Shown: positions 40,331-53,801, counted from the first letter of the stretch. The stretch is DNA of 64,000 bases from Brugia malayi (GCF_000002995.4 NW_025062477.1:62001-126000); one strand, 5' to 3'. Notes: a model not told the origin generated them from the letters alone. Made by a program: numbers and translations.

Positions 40331-42915
40331 GTCTTCCTCCTCATAGCTATCCCTCTGGTCGAGGTTTTTCCCGGGAAATCCTGGATAACAAAATCACATC
40401 AAGTATATGGAGAAGGAGAAAATACACAGCCAGTTTGCCTCAAATTATCATAATAAGGAAGACAGATCGATAGTTCGAGTCTCCACAGATGAAACGAATC
40501 GGCAAAGCTGACAGTGGTGGTGACACTTCAGGCTTTCCTCCTCTTCCTTCTCTCTCCTGCACACAGTTTAGCCATGAGATGTCCAAGTAATCGATCTTCT
40601 AGCTGTCAAATAAAAGGACTAGACTTGCAGGCTCACTACCACCATTCTTTAATGGCCGTGATGGATAGGGAAAGTAACGTTAACTTGATCACACAGTCGT
40701 ATATTTGTCCCAGTATCAAAAGTGGTCTAAGACTATATCTGGGCCACTAGTGTCCATCCCATCGTACTACCATCGAACTAATGTGAAGGGATAGAGAGTT
40801 ATGTTAATATGAATATTGGACAATGCTTAATTTTAATAAAGAAGTTCAGGGATAAAAAAGTTGAGGTGGCATAAGGTGGATAACTAATCAGTAAAGCTAA
40901 TCAATCATCCTTTCAACAACTAGGAGGAAGATTTTTTTTTTAAACCGACTATTGTTAATATGCGAACGTGAATGGGATAAGAATATTTCCCGAATTATCA
41001 GTTTATCATCTGATCATACAATTGACAAGAGATATTACAAGTTTCTTGTCAAATTGCTGTCGGAGAAATGATTGGAGGAAATTTGTTGAGTGTAGTAGAA
41101 TTACTCTCACCTTGCAATAGCTACAAGCAAAAACGAATGAATTGTCAAGTAGCACTCCTCCTCCTCCTCCACTTTTCCTTTTCTTTGTGGAAATACATCA
41201 AACATTCCGACAACATCTCACAGCATTGCACAGTGTTTACAAAGTAAACTAAACATTGGAACTGCTTTAGATTAGACATTTTCGGATTAGGAACAAAATT
41301 CACTCCGACCAATCTACAGGACAACACAGCGGCAATTTTCTTTCTTCTATTCCATCCTATTACTATTATCGCTGTTAATTTCTCTTTTTTTTTTTTCTCT
41401 CTCTCATACTGGAAACGAACAATTTGGTACACTTTCCTCTTGCAATTATTGATGATGTAATTTATGAAAAAAATTACTTGTAATCAAAAAAAAAAAAAAA
41501 GAGTTACTCGTCTTTTGAACTTAATTCACAAATTTAAAAATTATAATATTATATAAAATTCAATCACTAAGTATGCTTAAAAAATTTTAAAGAATTTTCC
41601 AATGACAAGCATTGATCAATAAAAATGATATGCAAAACTGTTGTAAGGTTTTAAGCTTCATTCCATAAAGTATTTTCGATATGAAAATGTTTGACGTGAA
41701 TTACCTTTCAAAAGAAGGGATATAAAATAAAATATGCATCAATTCAAATTAAACTAAACCCTTACTCGAAATTTATGAGATTCAATCGAAAAAACTGAAA
41801 TAATTATGATGATAGCAACATATGAGTGCTTTTAAATCAGTAAGATTTTTGATTTGACTTTAGCTTGATGTCAACTGATTTGTTAAATGTACTCATTTCA
41901 TGAAATAATAACTAATTCCTTCTCCTTTTTCAAATATATCAGAAATACTCACTCACTCACATCACTGTTCTTTGTCACTTCTGTCCTCTGTCCATACTTT
42001 CAATAAATGCGGGTCACTGCTGCAGTATCTCTAAGCAACTGTTGTATGAGAAGAAGCAAATGAAATGATGGTTGGCATATTTGATGTAAGGAATGGTTTA
42101 AAATAAGCAATAAGGTTGATAATAACTGATAACCACCGATTAGGACGAAATTAGCTTTTAAATTAGCTATGCTAAAGATCGATTACCTTTAGAACTCACA
42201 ACTGTGCTCTGAAAGAAGGAGGAGAGAACGGATGAGAAGGAATGCTTCATAATCAGTCGTGCTTTTTCCTTTTCCTTTCCTCTTCCGCCCGCTCGCGGAC
42301 CCTTTCAGGGAACCAAAAGCGCTAAGGTTGATTGGTTGGCGGTCGGTCGGTCGGTCCTTCTTCGTCCTTCAATCTTCTCACATGCACTGGTCATCTCTTC
42401 CAAATGCAAAAATAATGGCTCTAAGAGAAGAAACGAAAGGAAGAAGCAAACAGAAAGACAGACGAAAATAAAAAGCTAAAGCTAACATTTGACAGAAAAG
42501 TGAAATCAGCAAGCCAAATCCAATTTATCTTCCCAAGATTCTGTCTCAGAGGTATGTGTAGCAAACAATCCTACACACATAACTATTGCATTGCATGTGT
42601 ATCACCATTATCTATCTCTACTTTGTCAATATTATTATTATTATTATAATTATCCTTTATTTATTTACTAATTTATTATCATTACTACTACTATTATTAT
42701 CATTTTTATCACTATCATTATCAATATCATTACTTTATTACGATTATTATTTACTACCACTATCATAATCAGACATATATAAAGGGACTAACTATATAGA
42801 ATGGCGTGTGTAGTCCCTTCATATGTACGGGAATAATGATAACATGTAGCAAACCAACCATCGATTTACATATTGGCTTGGGAAGCTTCTTAGCATCACA
42901 AGTGATAAAGAAACA

Positions 42916-42987
42916 CCACCACCACCACCACCAGCACCAGCACCAGCACCAGCACCACCAGTACTACCACCAGCACCAACATCACAT
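42916..42987. repeat. CAC/CAG trinucleotide microsatellite
   Basis: Runs of CAC, CAG and ACC units in one register. In the plus frame it would encode His/Gln repeats, but the open frame has no gene-like flanks. Confidence 0.85.
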
Positions 42988-43393
42988 CGTTTCATTTTAT
43001 TTAGATTAAATAAGGTGACAAAAAATTTCCTTTTGACACCAAAGATCTCTACTAGTTAATATGATATTGAATTGTAACGTATCACAAGTTGAAGTGAAAT
43101 TCAACACAAACCCACCTGAGAATTGCTACTAGCACTTAAAGAGAAGCTGTTTGGCAGTAGTGAAGTGAGAGAGACAGGATGAAGTGAAAATAAAGTTTAG
43201 TGAATTGACGAACAACCCTTACTTTTACGGTGGATTAATTAAGTGAACTTAGGCGACTCTTATATTTGAAATACTTCATTCCCAAAACTACTAATAAAAT
43301 CAAAGAACGAAGAATGTTTTAGTTTAAATAAATGCAACTCATCTGATCATTTAAAATTTAATTCGACACAAGAAGTGAACGGAGATGATAATG

Positions 43394-43438
43394 GTCATCA
43401 TAGCTTTTATCAATAACACTGATAAAAGCTATGATGAC
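43394..43438. repeat. Perfect 19-bp palindrome with 7-base loop
   Basis: Arms 43394-43412 and 43420-43438 are exact inverse complements (the left arm starts GTCATCATAGC), separated by ATAACAC. No ORF spans it. It could form a hairpin in DNA or RNA, but it is shorter than typical animal microRNA precursors. Confidence 0.85.
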
Positions 43439-45027
43439 AGTGAACATGAAAGAAGTGAAAGTATAGGTGACTGTTTTAGTGGGGAGGATTAAAGGCGCAA
43501 TTTGTCAGATTCCGCTTCAACTTTCTCAATCTAACTGGTCATTCAATGAATGGTGCAGACGATTGTTAACTTTTCTTTTCCACTTTTTCTTTTCTTCATC
43601 TTCTATCCCAGTTTTTCAACTCTTTTATCCTGAAGATCTCATTGTGAGATACGAAAAAACTCTAGGCCCTAGGACATCTGCGCTAGATCCAAGAAAAAAA
43701 ACCCATGTACGCTCTTATCATAACAAAAACAGCGTTTCTGATGGTAGCGCATTCATCAGGGAGGCTGAGAACCAGTTGTATGAAATTCGGCTATTTCGAA
43801 TGTTCTGTTCATAAACAAAGACACATACACATGCATCTGCTTAAGCAATCATAGTACATACATAATACATAGATAGGAAAAATGATGGGATTTGTTGACA
43901 TTTGACTTGACTAGAATGTAGCGATATTAAGCCTTCACAGAACCCATTCATTGTGGACAAGCAAAATTGTCGTGATGAATCTCCGTAACATAGATTTCAC
44001 CGGAACAGAGTTCTACGCAAATACCTGACATAATATCCCATAAAATTCCGGAATGAAATAAAATTAACTAACTCCTTTTACCTTGTTTATCTTTAACTAC
44101 AAATAATATTAATGAAAATTGCTTAGTCTCATAAACTTAGGAAGTGTTAGTTCTTCGTACTCTTGCCATATATAAGTAATTGATATTGTTGACAACCACT
44201 GTTTTGATAAAAGGATGGGATATCAATTGAAAGAGCACTAAAACAGTTCCTCTAAAGCTTTAAAGACTACTCAAAGATATTTAAATTTGAATATAAAATG
44301 ATAACCACGAACGGCTTGTAACCATAAAGAGATGAACGGTAATCTTTTATGGATTACGCATCTCACAACAGGGTGCGACCGACATAGAGCTGATAAATGA
44401 TCATCGACGGTGTACTTCAAAGAGGGTCGGCGGAAAAGGAAAGAAATGATTGTAATTAACGAAGAATGTTTTGCTACAGGCCTGTTAATTTGCGGCAAAT
44501 CCTTTCATCTATAGATTAGCTTAACATGTATACATAATCCGAATCAATATGTAGGGATGTAAACTGAAAGAAGATCCGGTCCGTCCGTCTGTTCCTAACG
44601 ATCGATCACTGTACACGGCACGATGTTCTTCTCATCCAAAAAATCACTGTGCATTAGCTTTCGCCACAATTTCAGATTAATTAGACACATCCGTTGACAC
44701 AACGATTCACTGCTATGCGATGTAAAAAAGTTTGCAAATCCTTCATTTTTCATAACAAGATTACCTAGTACAGTAAGTGGCGATAATGATTACTCAATTT
44801 CCTTTCTTGCTATTCTGCTTCAATTTCATAAAATCTAAAATAATCTTACTGATTCCTAGTTCAACACCATAACCTAGTCCACAAGTTAAAATTCTAATTT
44901 AAAATATAAACCAAACTAGATTCTAACATCATAAGTTATCGTATATTTAAAGGAAATTAAGCAAAACTTATGTCAGGAAAAGAAGGTAAAAGTAGATAGA
45001 TGAACACAGTTAAAAATATAATTTTTT

Positions 45028-45067
45028 CAAGTAAAAACATGAAAAGCCTTTTTCATGTTTTTACTTG
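45028..45067. repeat. Perfect 18-bp palindrome with 4-base loop
   Basis: Arms 45028-45045 (CAAGTAAAAACATGAAAA) and 45050-45067 pair exactly around GCCT. It lies about 490 bases downstream of the calpain stop codon in calpain orientation. Confidence 0.85.
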
Positions 45068-45558
45068 CAAGCCAAAGAAAATTCAAAGGATATAATGGAC
45101 TATTTGTCATCAGTTTCATTATTCAAAACCATCAGTGCAGCATAATCTTTGCATGCTATTTAAATTTAGTCGCTAAACATTGAATTTTCATAAAAATCTC
45201 AAAATTTTACACATAATCTTGACAAAAAATATTTGCACTATATTCTCCTTTCTCTTTTTTGTCTTTCGCTACTTTTTCGATAACACAAACATTTCAAAAA
45301 ATTGGCAAAGAAAAAAAATTCATGGAATTATTTTCGTGAGAATTGTTTTATTGATGTGTGATTAGCCTATCGCCCATCTTCTGCTTCAAACATTTAACCA
45401 AGCTCTCTGAAATATCCCAAAAGATATAGGATACTTCCAATAGTTAACGTAAAACTAAAATTCTGTAAAATCCTCTTTTCAATAGAGAATTTGTTTCCAG
45501 TACTATTGTAAAAGGATATTCAAGAGAAGAGGAAAAACTGGAAGTATGATAACAAAAC

Positions 45559-48500
45559 TTACTCGGAAGAGATGGTTACATTGGTGTACATACGGAGCAT
45601 ATATTCACCTTCCTCACCAGGCTCAAAAGTTGATGGAACAATGATGTAATTGCCGGGTTGAAGACGGAAACGGCCAGTTACCTGTAATTATCTGTTATCT
45701 GCAATCTGTAAATGCAACTGTTATTATTGGTTTTATGTTGCTATTAAAAATTCGCAATGGATGAGACTTTCTTAATTCCATAAAATTCAAAACTAATACT
45801 TACTCTAGATAGCAAAAATAGCAGTGGTAGAGTCAAGTCGAAATGTGAAAGTTCCACGGAAAAAAAAAAAAACTATTTGCTCAGCAAAGTACGACCTTTT
45901 AGTTCAAACTATTTTTGATGAAGTTATTTTAATATATTTTAATGAAGGTACGTGTGGTACGACATATAATTTGGTACAACAAACATAAATATTACCCAAG
46001 TAACGCAGTCTCCTTAACTTGTATCTGAAAATTGTAACTGACAAGCAAAATGATACCTCACGAAGATTGATAAATGCAGAACTTCTTGCACATGATTTAT
46101 GTGATGCAAAAAAACTCCGATCCAAGTGGCCGTAAATTTCATTGACCTTAAAATTTAAAAAAAAAAAAAAAAACAATAAAATAAATAAAATTATTTGAAA
46201 TACCTCTATTAGCGAAAAAATTTCCAAAAAATATATAGCATGTAGCAAATTACATCAATTTTGAAATTACCTTATAGACAGAAAAGCCAATAGCAAGATT
46301 CTCTAATCCTTGAGGTTTCATTTCACGGCGATTCTTTTGCAGCACGGCAATGATTATTGTACAAAGGCCATCCTCATCGTCAGGATTTGGATTAGAAAGA
46401 GTCATAGCAAACTGAGAGTTATTGGCAAAGGTATCTGCAAGAGAAATATTCAAATATTTAAACTAGTAGATTTCTATGAATGGATTACTCATAATTTCTG
46501 AGCAGTGTGATCTAAATCATTACTGAAATTAATAACCGCTGACAAAATACATCCTCTTCTGCACAATCGCTTCTTATCACGCTGCTCCATCCTTACTGTA
46601 AGAAGTTGAATATAGTTATCCGATAGCCTTTCTTCATCCTTTTGCGAAGCATCTAACATTCCTCTCAAATAAGTTACGAAATTCTCAATTTATACTTTAC
46701 ATTCTTCATATGGGTTGAGTAGGTTAAATGACATTTTGTACCTAAGTAGTTTCGGCAACCACCAGCAGTATCACCTATCCATGCGCCAAGATGGCAACGA
46801 GTATTCCAGCGTCCGTAACCTGCATCTTCCATTGACACACCAGTCATCTCTCGTACTTCATCCATAACATCTGGTCCCAAATTGCAGATTTCCATTTTGT
46901 TGAAATATCGCATAAAGTCATCAAATGACATCCTATGACGAATAAACCTTGGTGTGATGTTTTGAATTTATCATGAAACCATGACTACTAAAACTAAACA
47001 ATCAAACGCTAACTACATAATTTTACTTATTCATATTTTATAACAGTACAGCGCGTATTGCCGTACAAATTATTACCCAATACAATAAATATGTAATTTT
47101 CAAAATTAACTGTAAATCAAACAAACCAAAATTCGCCATCATGCGCCAAGACAAGATTCATATCTTTCTTCTGCTGACTGGAAACATAATCCCATAATTC
47201 ACTGTCATCTGACCAATCACCATTCCATTCCTGTTCATTACCCCATGGATTACGAATTCGTAATAGAGGAATTTTACCTTGTGATGTTTCAATCTAAAAT
47301 GTAAAAATTTTTTGAACCAAAAGGTGAAAGATTCCCAATATTTATGAGAGATTTATCATTCGCAATGGATATTCGACCATATATCATAAGAAATAATATC
47401 ATAATAATATCATATTAATGCATACCTGTAAATTGGACTATATTGCACCATTTTCAATGCAAAATTCGCTAATATGCGATAAACTAACCAGTCTCATTCC
47501 TGTAATGCTGTAGGCATGACCTTTAACTAATCCTTGCTGTGTACGTGCCTCAAATTCCATTGGTGAAGCCTTAAGAAAACTGTTGAAAACACTAAGTATG
47601 GATGAAACTTATAAAAGAAAAAATTTATTATAATGAATGAAATCATTAACCTCAATACTACATCCAAACAAAGAACCCATTTCAAAGCCTCGAAACATCA
47701 TTTGTAATAAATTTGGTGGTGATTCTTTTAAATCAATAAACTCTGTCAAACCACCAGTCATATCTTCCAATGCTTCCGATGTTGTACCACCTTTTAAAGT
47801 TTCATAATTACCGTATAACCTACAAATGCTACGTTTTTAGTCAAATTCCATGAAAAAAAAAAGAAAAAAAAAAAGCTTAAAGAAAAAGTAGTTTAAATCA
47901 ACACTATAAAATTATTGATGAATTACAATTTGAAGAAATATTTTCTTTCTTTTTTGTCCCTTAGTTCTCTCTAAAAATCTCCAGACTAACTTGGCGTAAG
48001 CTTTCTCGATCAAAGCACTCCAAAATTCATTATGTTCACGGGAATGCATATACAAAAGCTTTCCACCTGATGTTGGTAATCTGTCATCAATAACTACATC
48101 CACCCAATTACCATAATGCCAGAATTGAAAATGAAATATTCCTGTAAATAGAAATTTTGAAATTTTAGGTTCATAGTTGTAAAATGAAATTCCTTTATAC
48201 TAAACTGATTTTTCCATTATATATTAAATAACACATTTCAACTCGTAACAAAATTTGTCGGACAAAGCTATCACCATAAATGAGGAATGCAAACGTTGAT
48301 AAGTAAAACAAAAAAGAGAAAACTGAAGTAGGCACTTTAACAACGTTGTAAGTTTACTTATTGCAGGACCTGTATAAATTAATTCTTAACTGACCAGCAT
48401 AGTTTTCGGTGAAACTCTGGTCCGGTGGGACCACACGATAAAATAGCTCATCACGTAGGGTCAAACTTGCAGCACCAGCCATCAACCAGCAATCTCCCAG

Positions 48501-50246
48501 TTCGCCTTGAATCACATCGAAGCGAGTTTGTCCCTCCGAAATTAACATTGGTTCGCGGACGATTTCCTTCAATAAACTTTTGTTCATTAAAGTCGTGATC
48601 TTAGGTAATAACTGAAAGTAACAACTGAAATTCACTTACTCCTGGACGAAGCCATTCAATGTATTTCGGAGGTCGTCTACTATAAAACAAACTGGAATCA
48701 TCGGCTGGAAATTCTGGGTCTTCGAACAGAGTATTAGACTGTAACAGAAGAACAATTTGCTAAACAATAAAAATAGCATTTCTGGAGAAGCACTGCTTTA
48801 TGGTAATTCATTAAGAATGCAAAATACTCAAAGGTTCACTGACTTGCAAACATCGATCACGTTCTTTATAAAAGTCGAGTGCTTCGCTTCTTCGACTTGG
48901 TGATGGTGGACGTGGTATCAAACGTGGTTCCCGTGGAATATAAGGATCAACCTGAAACTACGATTAGTTAAGATATTGGATACAGTATAAGGATGGGCAA
49001 GTTGAAAAAAAGTGAAAATCATACAAATTAAATCTAGATTACATTTAAAAAGACTCGTTCTATTCAGAAAAAAACAAAAAACTAAGGAAAATCAACCTCT
49101 TCCTTTCGGAAAAAGTAAAACAAAGAAAAGGTTGAAAAGATAGAAAAATTAACCTTGCGGTGGAATTTTCCGGAAATGATGTTGTCCAAAACAATTTTGC
49201 CTATATCCGATAATTTGTTATCTTTTCCACCTAGCTGAAACAGCACATTACCGGCAACTGCACCAATAATACGACCCGTCTGCGGGTCAACACCCAGGAA
49301 ATGATGTGCTGCTTTACCAATCATATCTGATAGCATCTCAATAACACCACCACGCAAAAAGTCCAGCGGTACATTGTCTCCTAAGGAAAGGAAGAAAATA
49401 GATTAAAATTTATTTTTAAAAAGTTTGGCACAAAAAAGGGAAAAAGTAAACTGAAACTGAACATTAAGCCTACATTCTATTATCGACAGATCACCAATTT
49501 CTGTCGTTCTTTACCTCATCGTTAGGAAAATTCCACTTTGTCAGCTATTTACATTCTTTTATTCATCCTTCACCACCATTAAGTGTAACAAATCTAATTC
49601 TCAAATATATAACGAGCACTGTTCATCCTAATAATTTATCACAAACCTCCGCCACTACCTTCTCGAGCGCCACTACCTTCTCGAGCGCCACCACCAACAA
49701 ACTGACCAATCAAATTCCCTACATCCAGTCCACCTGAAAACTTTCCAGAAGAAATGCTTACAAATTCAAATGTTGAAGTCCTTATCAATACAAAAAAGGA
49801 ACATAAAAGGAGATTATCGAATTGCAAACAGCTATTCAAAGAATAAGAAACCAAACCCACATAACCATTACATGATTATCGTTCCTTCAAACAAAAATAA
49901 TTTCAGCCCATCGGGTAAGAATAGCCCAACAACATGACTATTTTTATTGTTTGAATGCTTTCTCAAGCAAATAATTGTTTTATTAGTTGAACAGAAATCT
50001 CTAAAAATTATGCCAATAAATACATCATACCATTAAGTGCAAAATGAAGAATTTCAAATGAAAAATTCAAGAAGCTGTACCAGAATCTACACCGCTTCTG
50101 CCTCCTCGCAAGAGTCCACCAAGAATTTGTCCAAAACCACCACCAACTTGATTCTCGATGAAGTTTCCTGCAAGGCCTCCGATCAAACCACCGAATTCAT
50201 CGTTTCCCAGATGAATTCGCTGCATTCGCTCATCATTTCCTGACAT
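45559..50246 (-). CDS. clp-1: Calpain cysteine protease, CLP-1-like, no EF-hand domain
   Basis: Calpains are calcium-activated intracellular cysteine proteases. Fourteen exons (50246-50081, 49733-49647, 49380-49154, 48951-48844, 48738-48640, 48611-48395, 48141-47991, 47820-47652, 47569-47489, 47293-47127, 46932-46742, 46434-46271, 46146-46057, 45681-45559) join in frame to 679 residues. The first about 85 residues are glycine-rich ([19 protein letters not shown]), as in nematode CLP-1. Catalytic motifs are intact: Cys in [12 protein letters not shown], His in KGHAYSITG, Asn in IRNPWGNE. Domain III follows ([35 protein letters not shown]). The ORF ends at TAA right after YTNVTISSE, and no penta-EF-hand domain follows. 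That TAA lies inside a consensus donor (GAGTAAGT), so an alternative longer C-terminus is possible. Confidence 0.92.
49648..49690 (-). repeat. 18-bp tandem duplication inside the calpain glycine-rich exon
   Basis: The second calpain exon carries two identical copies of an 18-bp unit, encoding GAREGS twice. The unit length is a multiple of three, so the frame is kept. Confidence 0.8.
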
Positions 50247-53200
50247 TGTTTCTCGTTTTCCTTTGTCGTTCTCCTTCCTCAATATAATATATTAAATGGA
50301 AATGGTACTGATAATCCTACCACACTAACAGTAAATACCTTCTCTTCTCGTCATTAAACGCAACGTAATGTGTTCCATTAATTTATCATAATTCATTCAT
50401 AATGGTTTAATTCTAGTAGTAAAAGGCTTTTCGCTTTTCGCTGTAAGAAGAGAAAAAAATATGCAAACAGAGAAGGAAATACCGTGAATGTATTTAATAC
50501 ATTAATTTCTAATTTTTGTTTTTTGGATTATTCTCGAGTAAATGTTTTCTGTTCGGATCTAATTTCAAATTCAAAAGTTGTCTGTCTAATATACAAATAT
50601 AGATGGTGACAGATTCGTTCAGTGAGTTAGTACTATATGAAGCAAAACTGAAAGATGATCCTATGATGTCAAAAATGTTTTTTCCAACATTGCAATTTCA
50701 GTTTACCATGCAGTTACTATCATATCGGCACAAACTATAAATTATTCTATTCTTATCTCAACCTTAGAGAAAGTAGACAATTCTTAGAAGAACAAATACA
50801 AAAAAAAAGACAGACTTCAAAGTTAATAAACAGTACTACTACAAGCTACAAAAATCAGATCAAAAATTCCTCGGTAAAATGATACTATAGCAAAGAAATA
50901 ACCGATAACTGTGATTCGAGATTTTAGATTGCAAGTTAAATAATTCAATAAAAAATTGGACTGTCGATCCTATCAACTATTTGACACTAAAAAAAAAGGA
51001 ATAGTCCAAAAAGCAATTAATCAAATAGTTTGGTTAGCAGTGTGATTCATTCCTAACACAGAAAGAATAAAGCAAAGTGTGCAAGTACTGTCGGACTTTT
51101 GCGAAAAGAAAATGTTACCTAGCAATTTCAGACTAAAAAGTTTGTGTTATGGATACGGTGTTCCAAATCAGTATTCATAATAATAAACGAATTGGCCAAC
51201 GAATTAAAACAGAACAATTTGATGAACATTTTTAGGTGATCAATAGTCACTTTGGCTATAACAACGGAAGGATTAGCAACTACTCTACATTTCATTAAAG
51301 TAAACCGGCTACCGGAATTCATACCGATTGTAAGCTGTATCCTCATAACAAAATTAATTCTTATCAAAATTGGTGTCATGCAAAAAGAAAGAATCTGAGA
51401 GAAAATTGAAGTGTTGCACCTTTGACATAAGTGTAAAGGAACAATAATTAGGCAAACATAAGATTTTAATTATGTTTACACTGAAAGTCAACCGAGATAA
51501 ATGAGGAATAGAATTTCAACAAAATAAAGATAATAGACGAAGTATCATTTCCAACTTTAATAAATAAATATTTCCAGTCTAATTACACTTATTTCAGTCA
51601 GATCATCAATTCCATACAATGAGTAACGATGACACACAAAGGACATCGCGAAACTTCCCAGAACAACAAATCCAATCAAATAAGATACCTGGAAGATATA
51701 TCTGTCACAGAGATCGGTAAAAGTGTCACTCTGTCCCTTCTACAGAACTGAGCTGATCGATTTCTTAGCAAAAGATGAATGAAAGGAGGAAGAGATGAAG
51801 TGAAGTGGAAAGCACTAACGGTAGTAGCATGAAAGGCAAGCAAGCATTCCGGGCAGAATGAAAAGTCGGGCAGCAGCGAGTGATGAGTAAGTTACCAGGA
51901 AAAAAAAAAAAAGAAATAAAAGGAGAAAAAAAAAAAAAAAAACGATTGCACAGATTAAATTATGGTTATAGTTTGATAAGAAAGTTAAAGATTTCCAACT
52001 TTTCAACTTGTCTTCTTAATTTGGCACAGAGCCTAGCCTCAAGCATAATTCAGCCTGAAATAAGCTAATGCTTATTGAGTGGAGAAGCAAACAGAAACAA
52101 AAAGTTGGAGCAGTGTGAATTGCACACTGCACATAAACACGTTTGCATGTGTCACTAGCAGCGCTTATCATCAAAACAGCAGTAGCGCAAATGTCTTTGT
52201 GTCTATGTCCTCATTCCCACCTGTTTCACGTGTTGACATCTGCCCACGCATGACTGTCGTCTGTCGTCTGACGTTTTTGAATTTCGACCACTCCAGTAAT
52301 GAAATACAGCACTTTTTCCCTGTATGCCTCTAAACACTTCTCATTCTATCTCCACCAAATAAGAAATTGATGATATCTTAAAAAACCAATTATAATAATA
52401 ATAATAGCACGTTGATTCCGTGCACTTGAATCACGCAATTTCTCTCCATCACACGTTCTCGCTAAAATATTCACTGAAAAGTTAGCAAGGATGTACTCGA
52501 GATCGCTCAACTGCTAATTTGTCAAGATCCATCAATGCATCTGTTACCATTAAATGTCTTAAATTTTTATGCGTAAATCATAAAATGAAATCATTGTTGG
52601 AAATCGTAAAATGAAAATCGTAAATCATAAAATGAAAATCATCCTCAAACAGAGATAATTATTCTATCAGAGTGCTAAATCCATGAAATTTAACTAAGTT
52701 CTCATCGTGAAAAAAAAGATTCTTTAAATTGGAAATATCCCGGAACTGTTCTTCTAAGCATTCACAACGTCAAATGCAAAAATGCCAAAAGTTCAGGGAA
52801 AGGGGGGGGGGGGGGGGGGTGGGGGGGAGAGAGAGAGTTACACGAGACATATCACATCCCAAAACATCAAATAAGCAAGTGTCTTCGGTGCTTTTACTTC
52901 ATACTGTGACCCGTCAATGACCTTTAGTAGTATTGAATTTCCTTTTAAACACTTCAATAACAAGTATTACTAATTTGTTAGAGAATTAATTTCGATATAA
53001 AATGGAACTTAAAGAGTTCACTTTTTCATTTTCAGTTCTCTGCAAATGACATAGTCATTCACTTTCATTGAATTAAATTTTTAACAAAACTAATGACCCG
53101 ACCAATTGCATCGTTTGTCGTTCCTAAATAAGCCAGATGATTGCTTGGATTACTGATCACTCTCGACATGAATTTTTGGTTGAACGGACTTGCCACGGAT

Positions 53201-53700
53201 CAAATATCATAGTTCATATCTCATGACCTGTTTACAAAAGTATAAAGAATTATTCACTTTCTGAGAGACATTTGGTATCGATAAAAGTCACATAAATGTG
53301 ACACTCAAAAAGAATTCACGCAGAAAAGTGAAATTTTGCAAAGGAAAATCTAAGATAAGATGAGTATACTTGCTAATTTCCATAAATTCTATAGATGAAT
53401 TATTCAGAATATAATCTCCCGGAATTCGTGGAAATCTTCCGGAATTCATAAAATTCCTTCCTTTAATTTGATTTATTATTGATTTTGACGATTAATTTGA
53501 TGAAATTTCGAAATATTTAGCCCAAATTTCACAAAAATATTTCTAAATCTTTAAGAATAAAAAAAAAAAAAACTTAATTCTTTTAAGAAATTCTGTCTAT
53601 TTGAAATGATTTGAAAATATTTTCATCGAGGAAACTAACCTTAAAATTCTGCCATTTTCGTTGAAATTTTCTTCTCATCCTTTTGTTTTGATGAGGAATG
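50247..53700. other. Intergenic region upstream of calpain
   Basis: No gene is supported. The stretch holds poly-A/T runs, a G-rich tract at 52802-52836 and short direct repeats of an AAATCATAAAATGAAA-like unit near 52575-52640. ORFs such as 52079-52333 lack domains and exon structure. Calpain promoter sequence is expected at the left end. Confidence 0.5.
52802..52836. repeat. G-homopolymer tract followed by a GA repeat
   Basis: Eighteen G, one T, seven G and then GA units. This is exceptional in an AT-rich window and could form a G-quadruplex. Homopolymer length is unreliable in assemblies. Confidence 0.9.
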
Positions 53701-53715
53701 AACAAGCATTCATTC

Positions 53716-53801
53716 ATTAGGTCACCTATTTGCTCTTGTCCTTAACCTTCCACTAGCAATTAGGCCAACTATTTGCTCTTGGCCTTAACTTTCCACTAGC
53801 A
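53716..53801. repeat. Imperfect 43-bp tandem duplication
   Basis: Copy 53716-53758 and copy 53759-53801 differ at about four positions (shared core TATTTGCTCTTG and CCACTAGCA). Confidence 0.8.

Larger units (their letters stand above)
38229..45558. other. Gene-poor interval between Axin and calpain
   Basis: No coding exon could be supported in over 7 kb. The interval is dominated by simple and skewed sequence: pyrimidine-rich segments near 39.4-39.9 kb, a purine-rich strand at about 40.04-40.33 kb, ATT/ATC-rich sequence at about 42.62-42.78 kb, a CAC/CAG run at 42.9 kb, and two perfect palindromes at 43.4 and 45.0 kb. The ORFs at 43467-43814 and 44271-44498 lack domains. The two flanking genes are both on the minus strand, so the upstream part of this interval is 3' flanking sequence of the calpain gene and the rest lies upstream of Axin. 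Confidence 0.5.

Noticed and set aside
40460..40485. TTCGAGTC resembling a tRNA B box
   Set aside because: There is no A box or cloverleaf around it.
42806..43009. ORF with a His/Gln-rich tract
   Set aside because: The tract comes from a CAC/CAG microsatellite, and the flanks are not protein-like.
43467..43814. 115-codon plus-strand ORF
   Set aside because: No domain, no splice partners, and Phe/Ser-rich low-complexity composition typical of chance frames here.
44271..44498. 75-codon minus-strand ORF downstream of calpain
   Set aside because: It cannot be joined to the calpain exons in frame with recognisable splice sites and has no domain.
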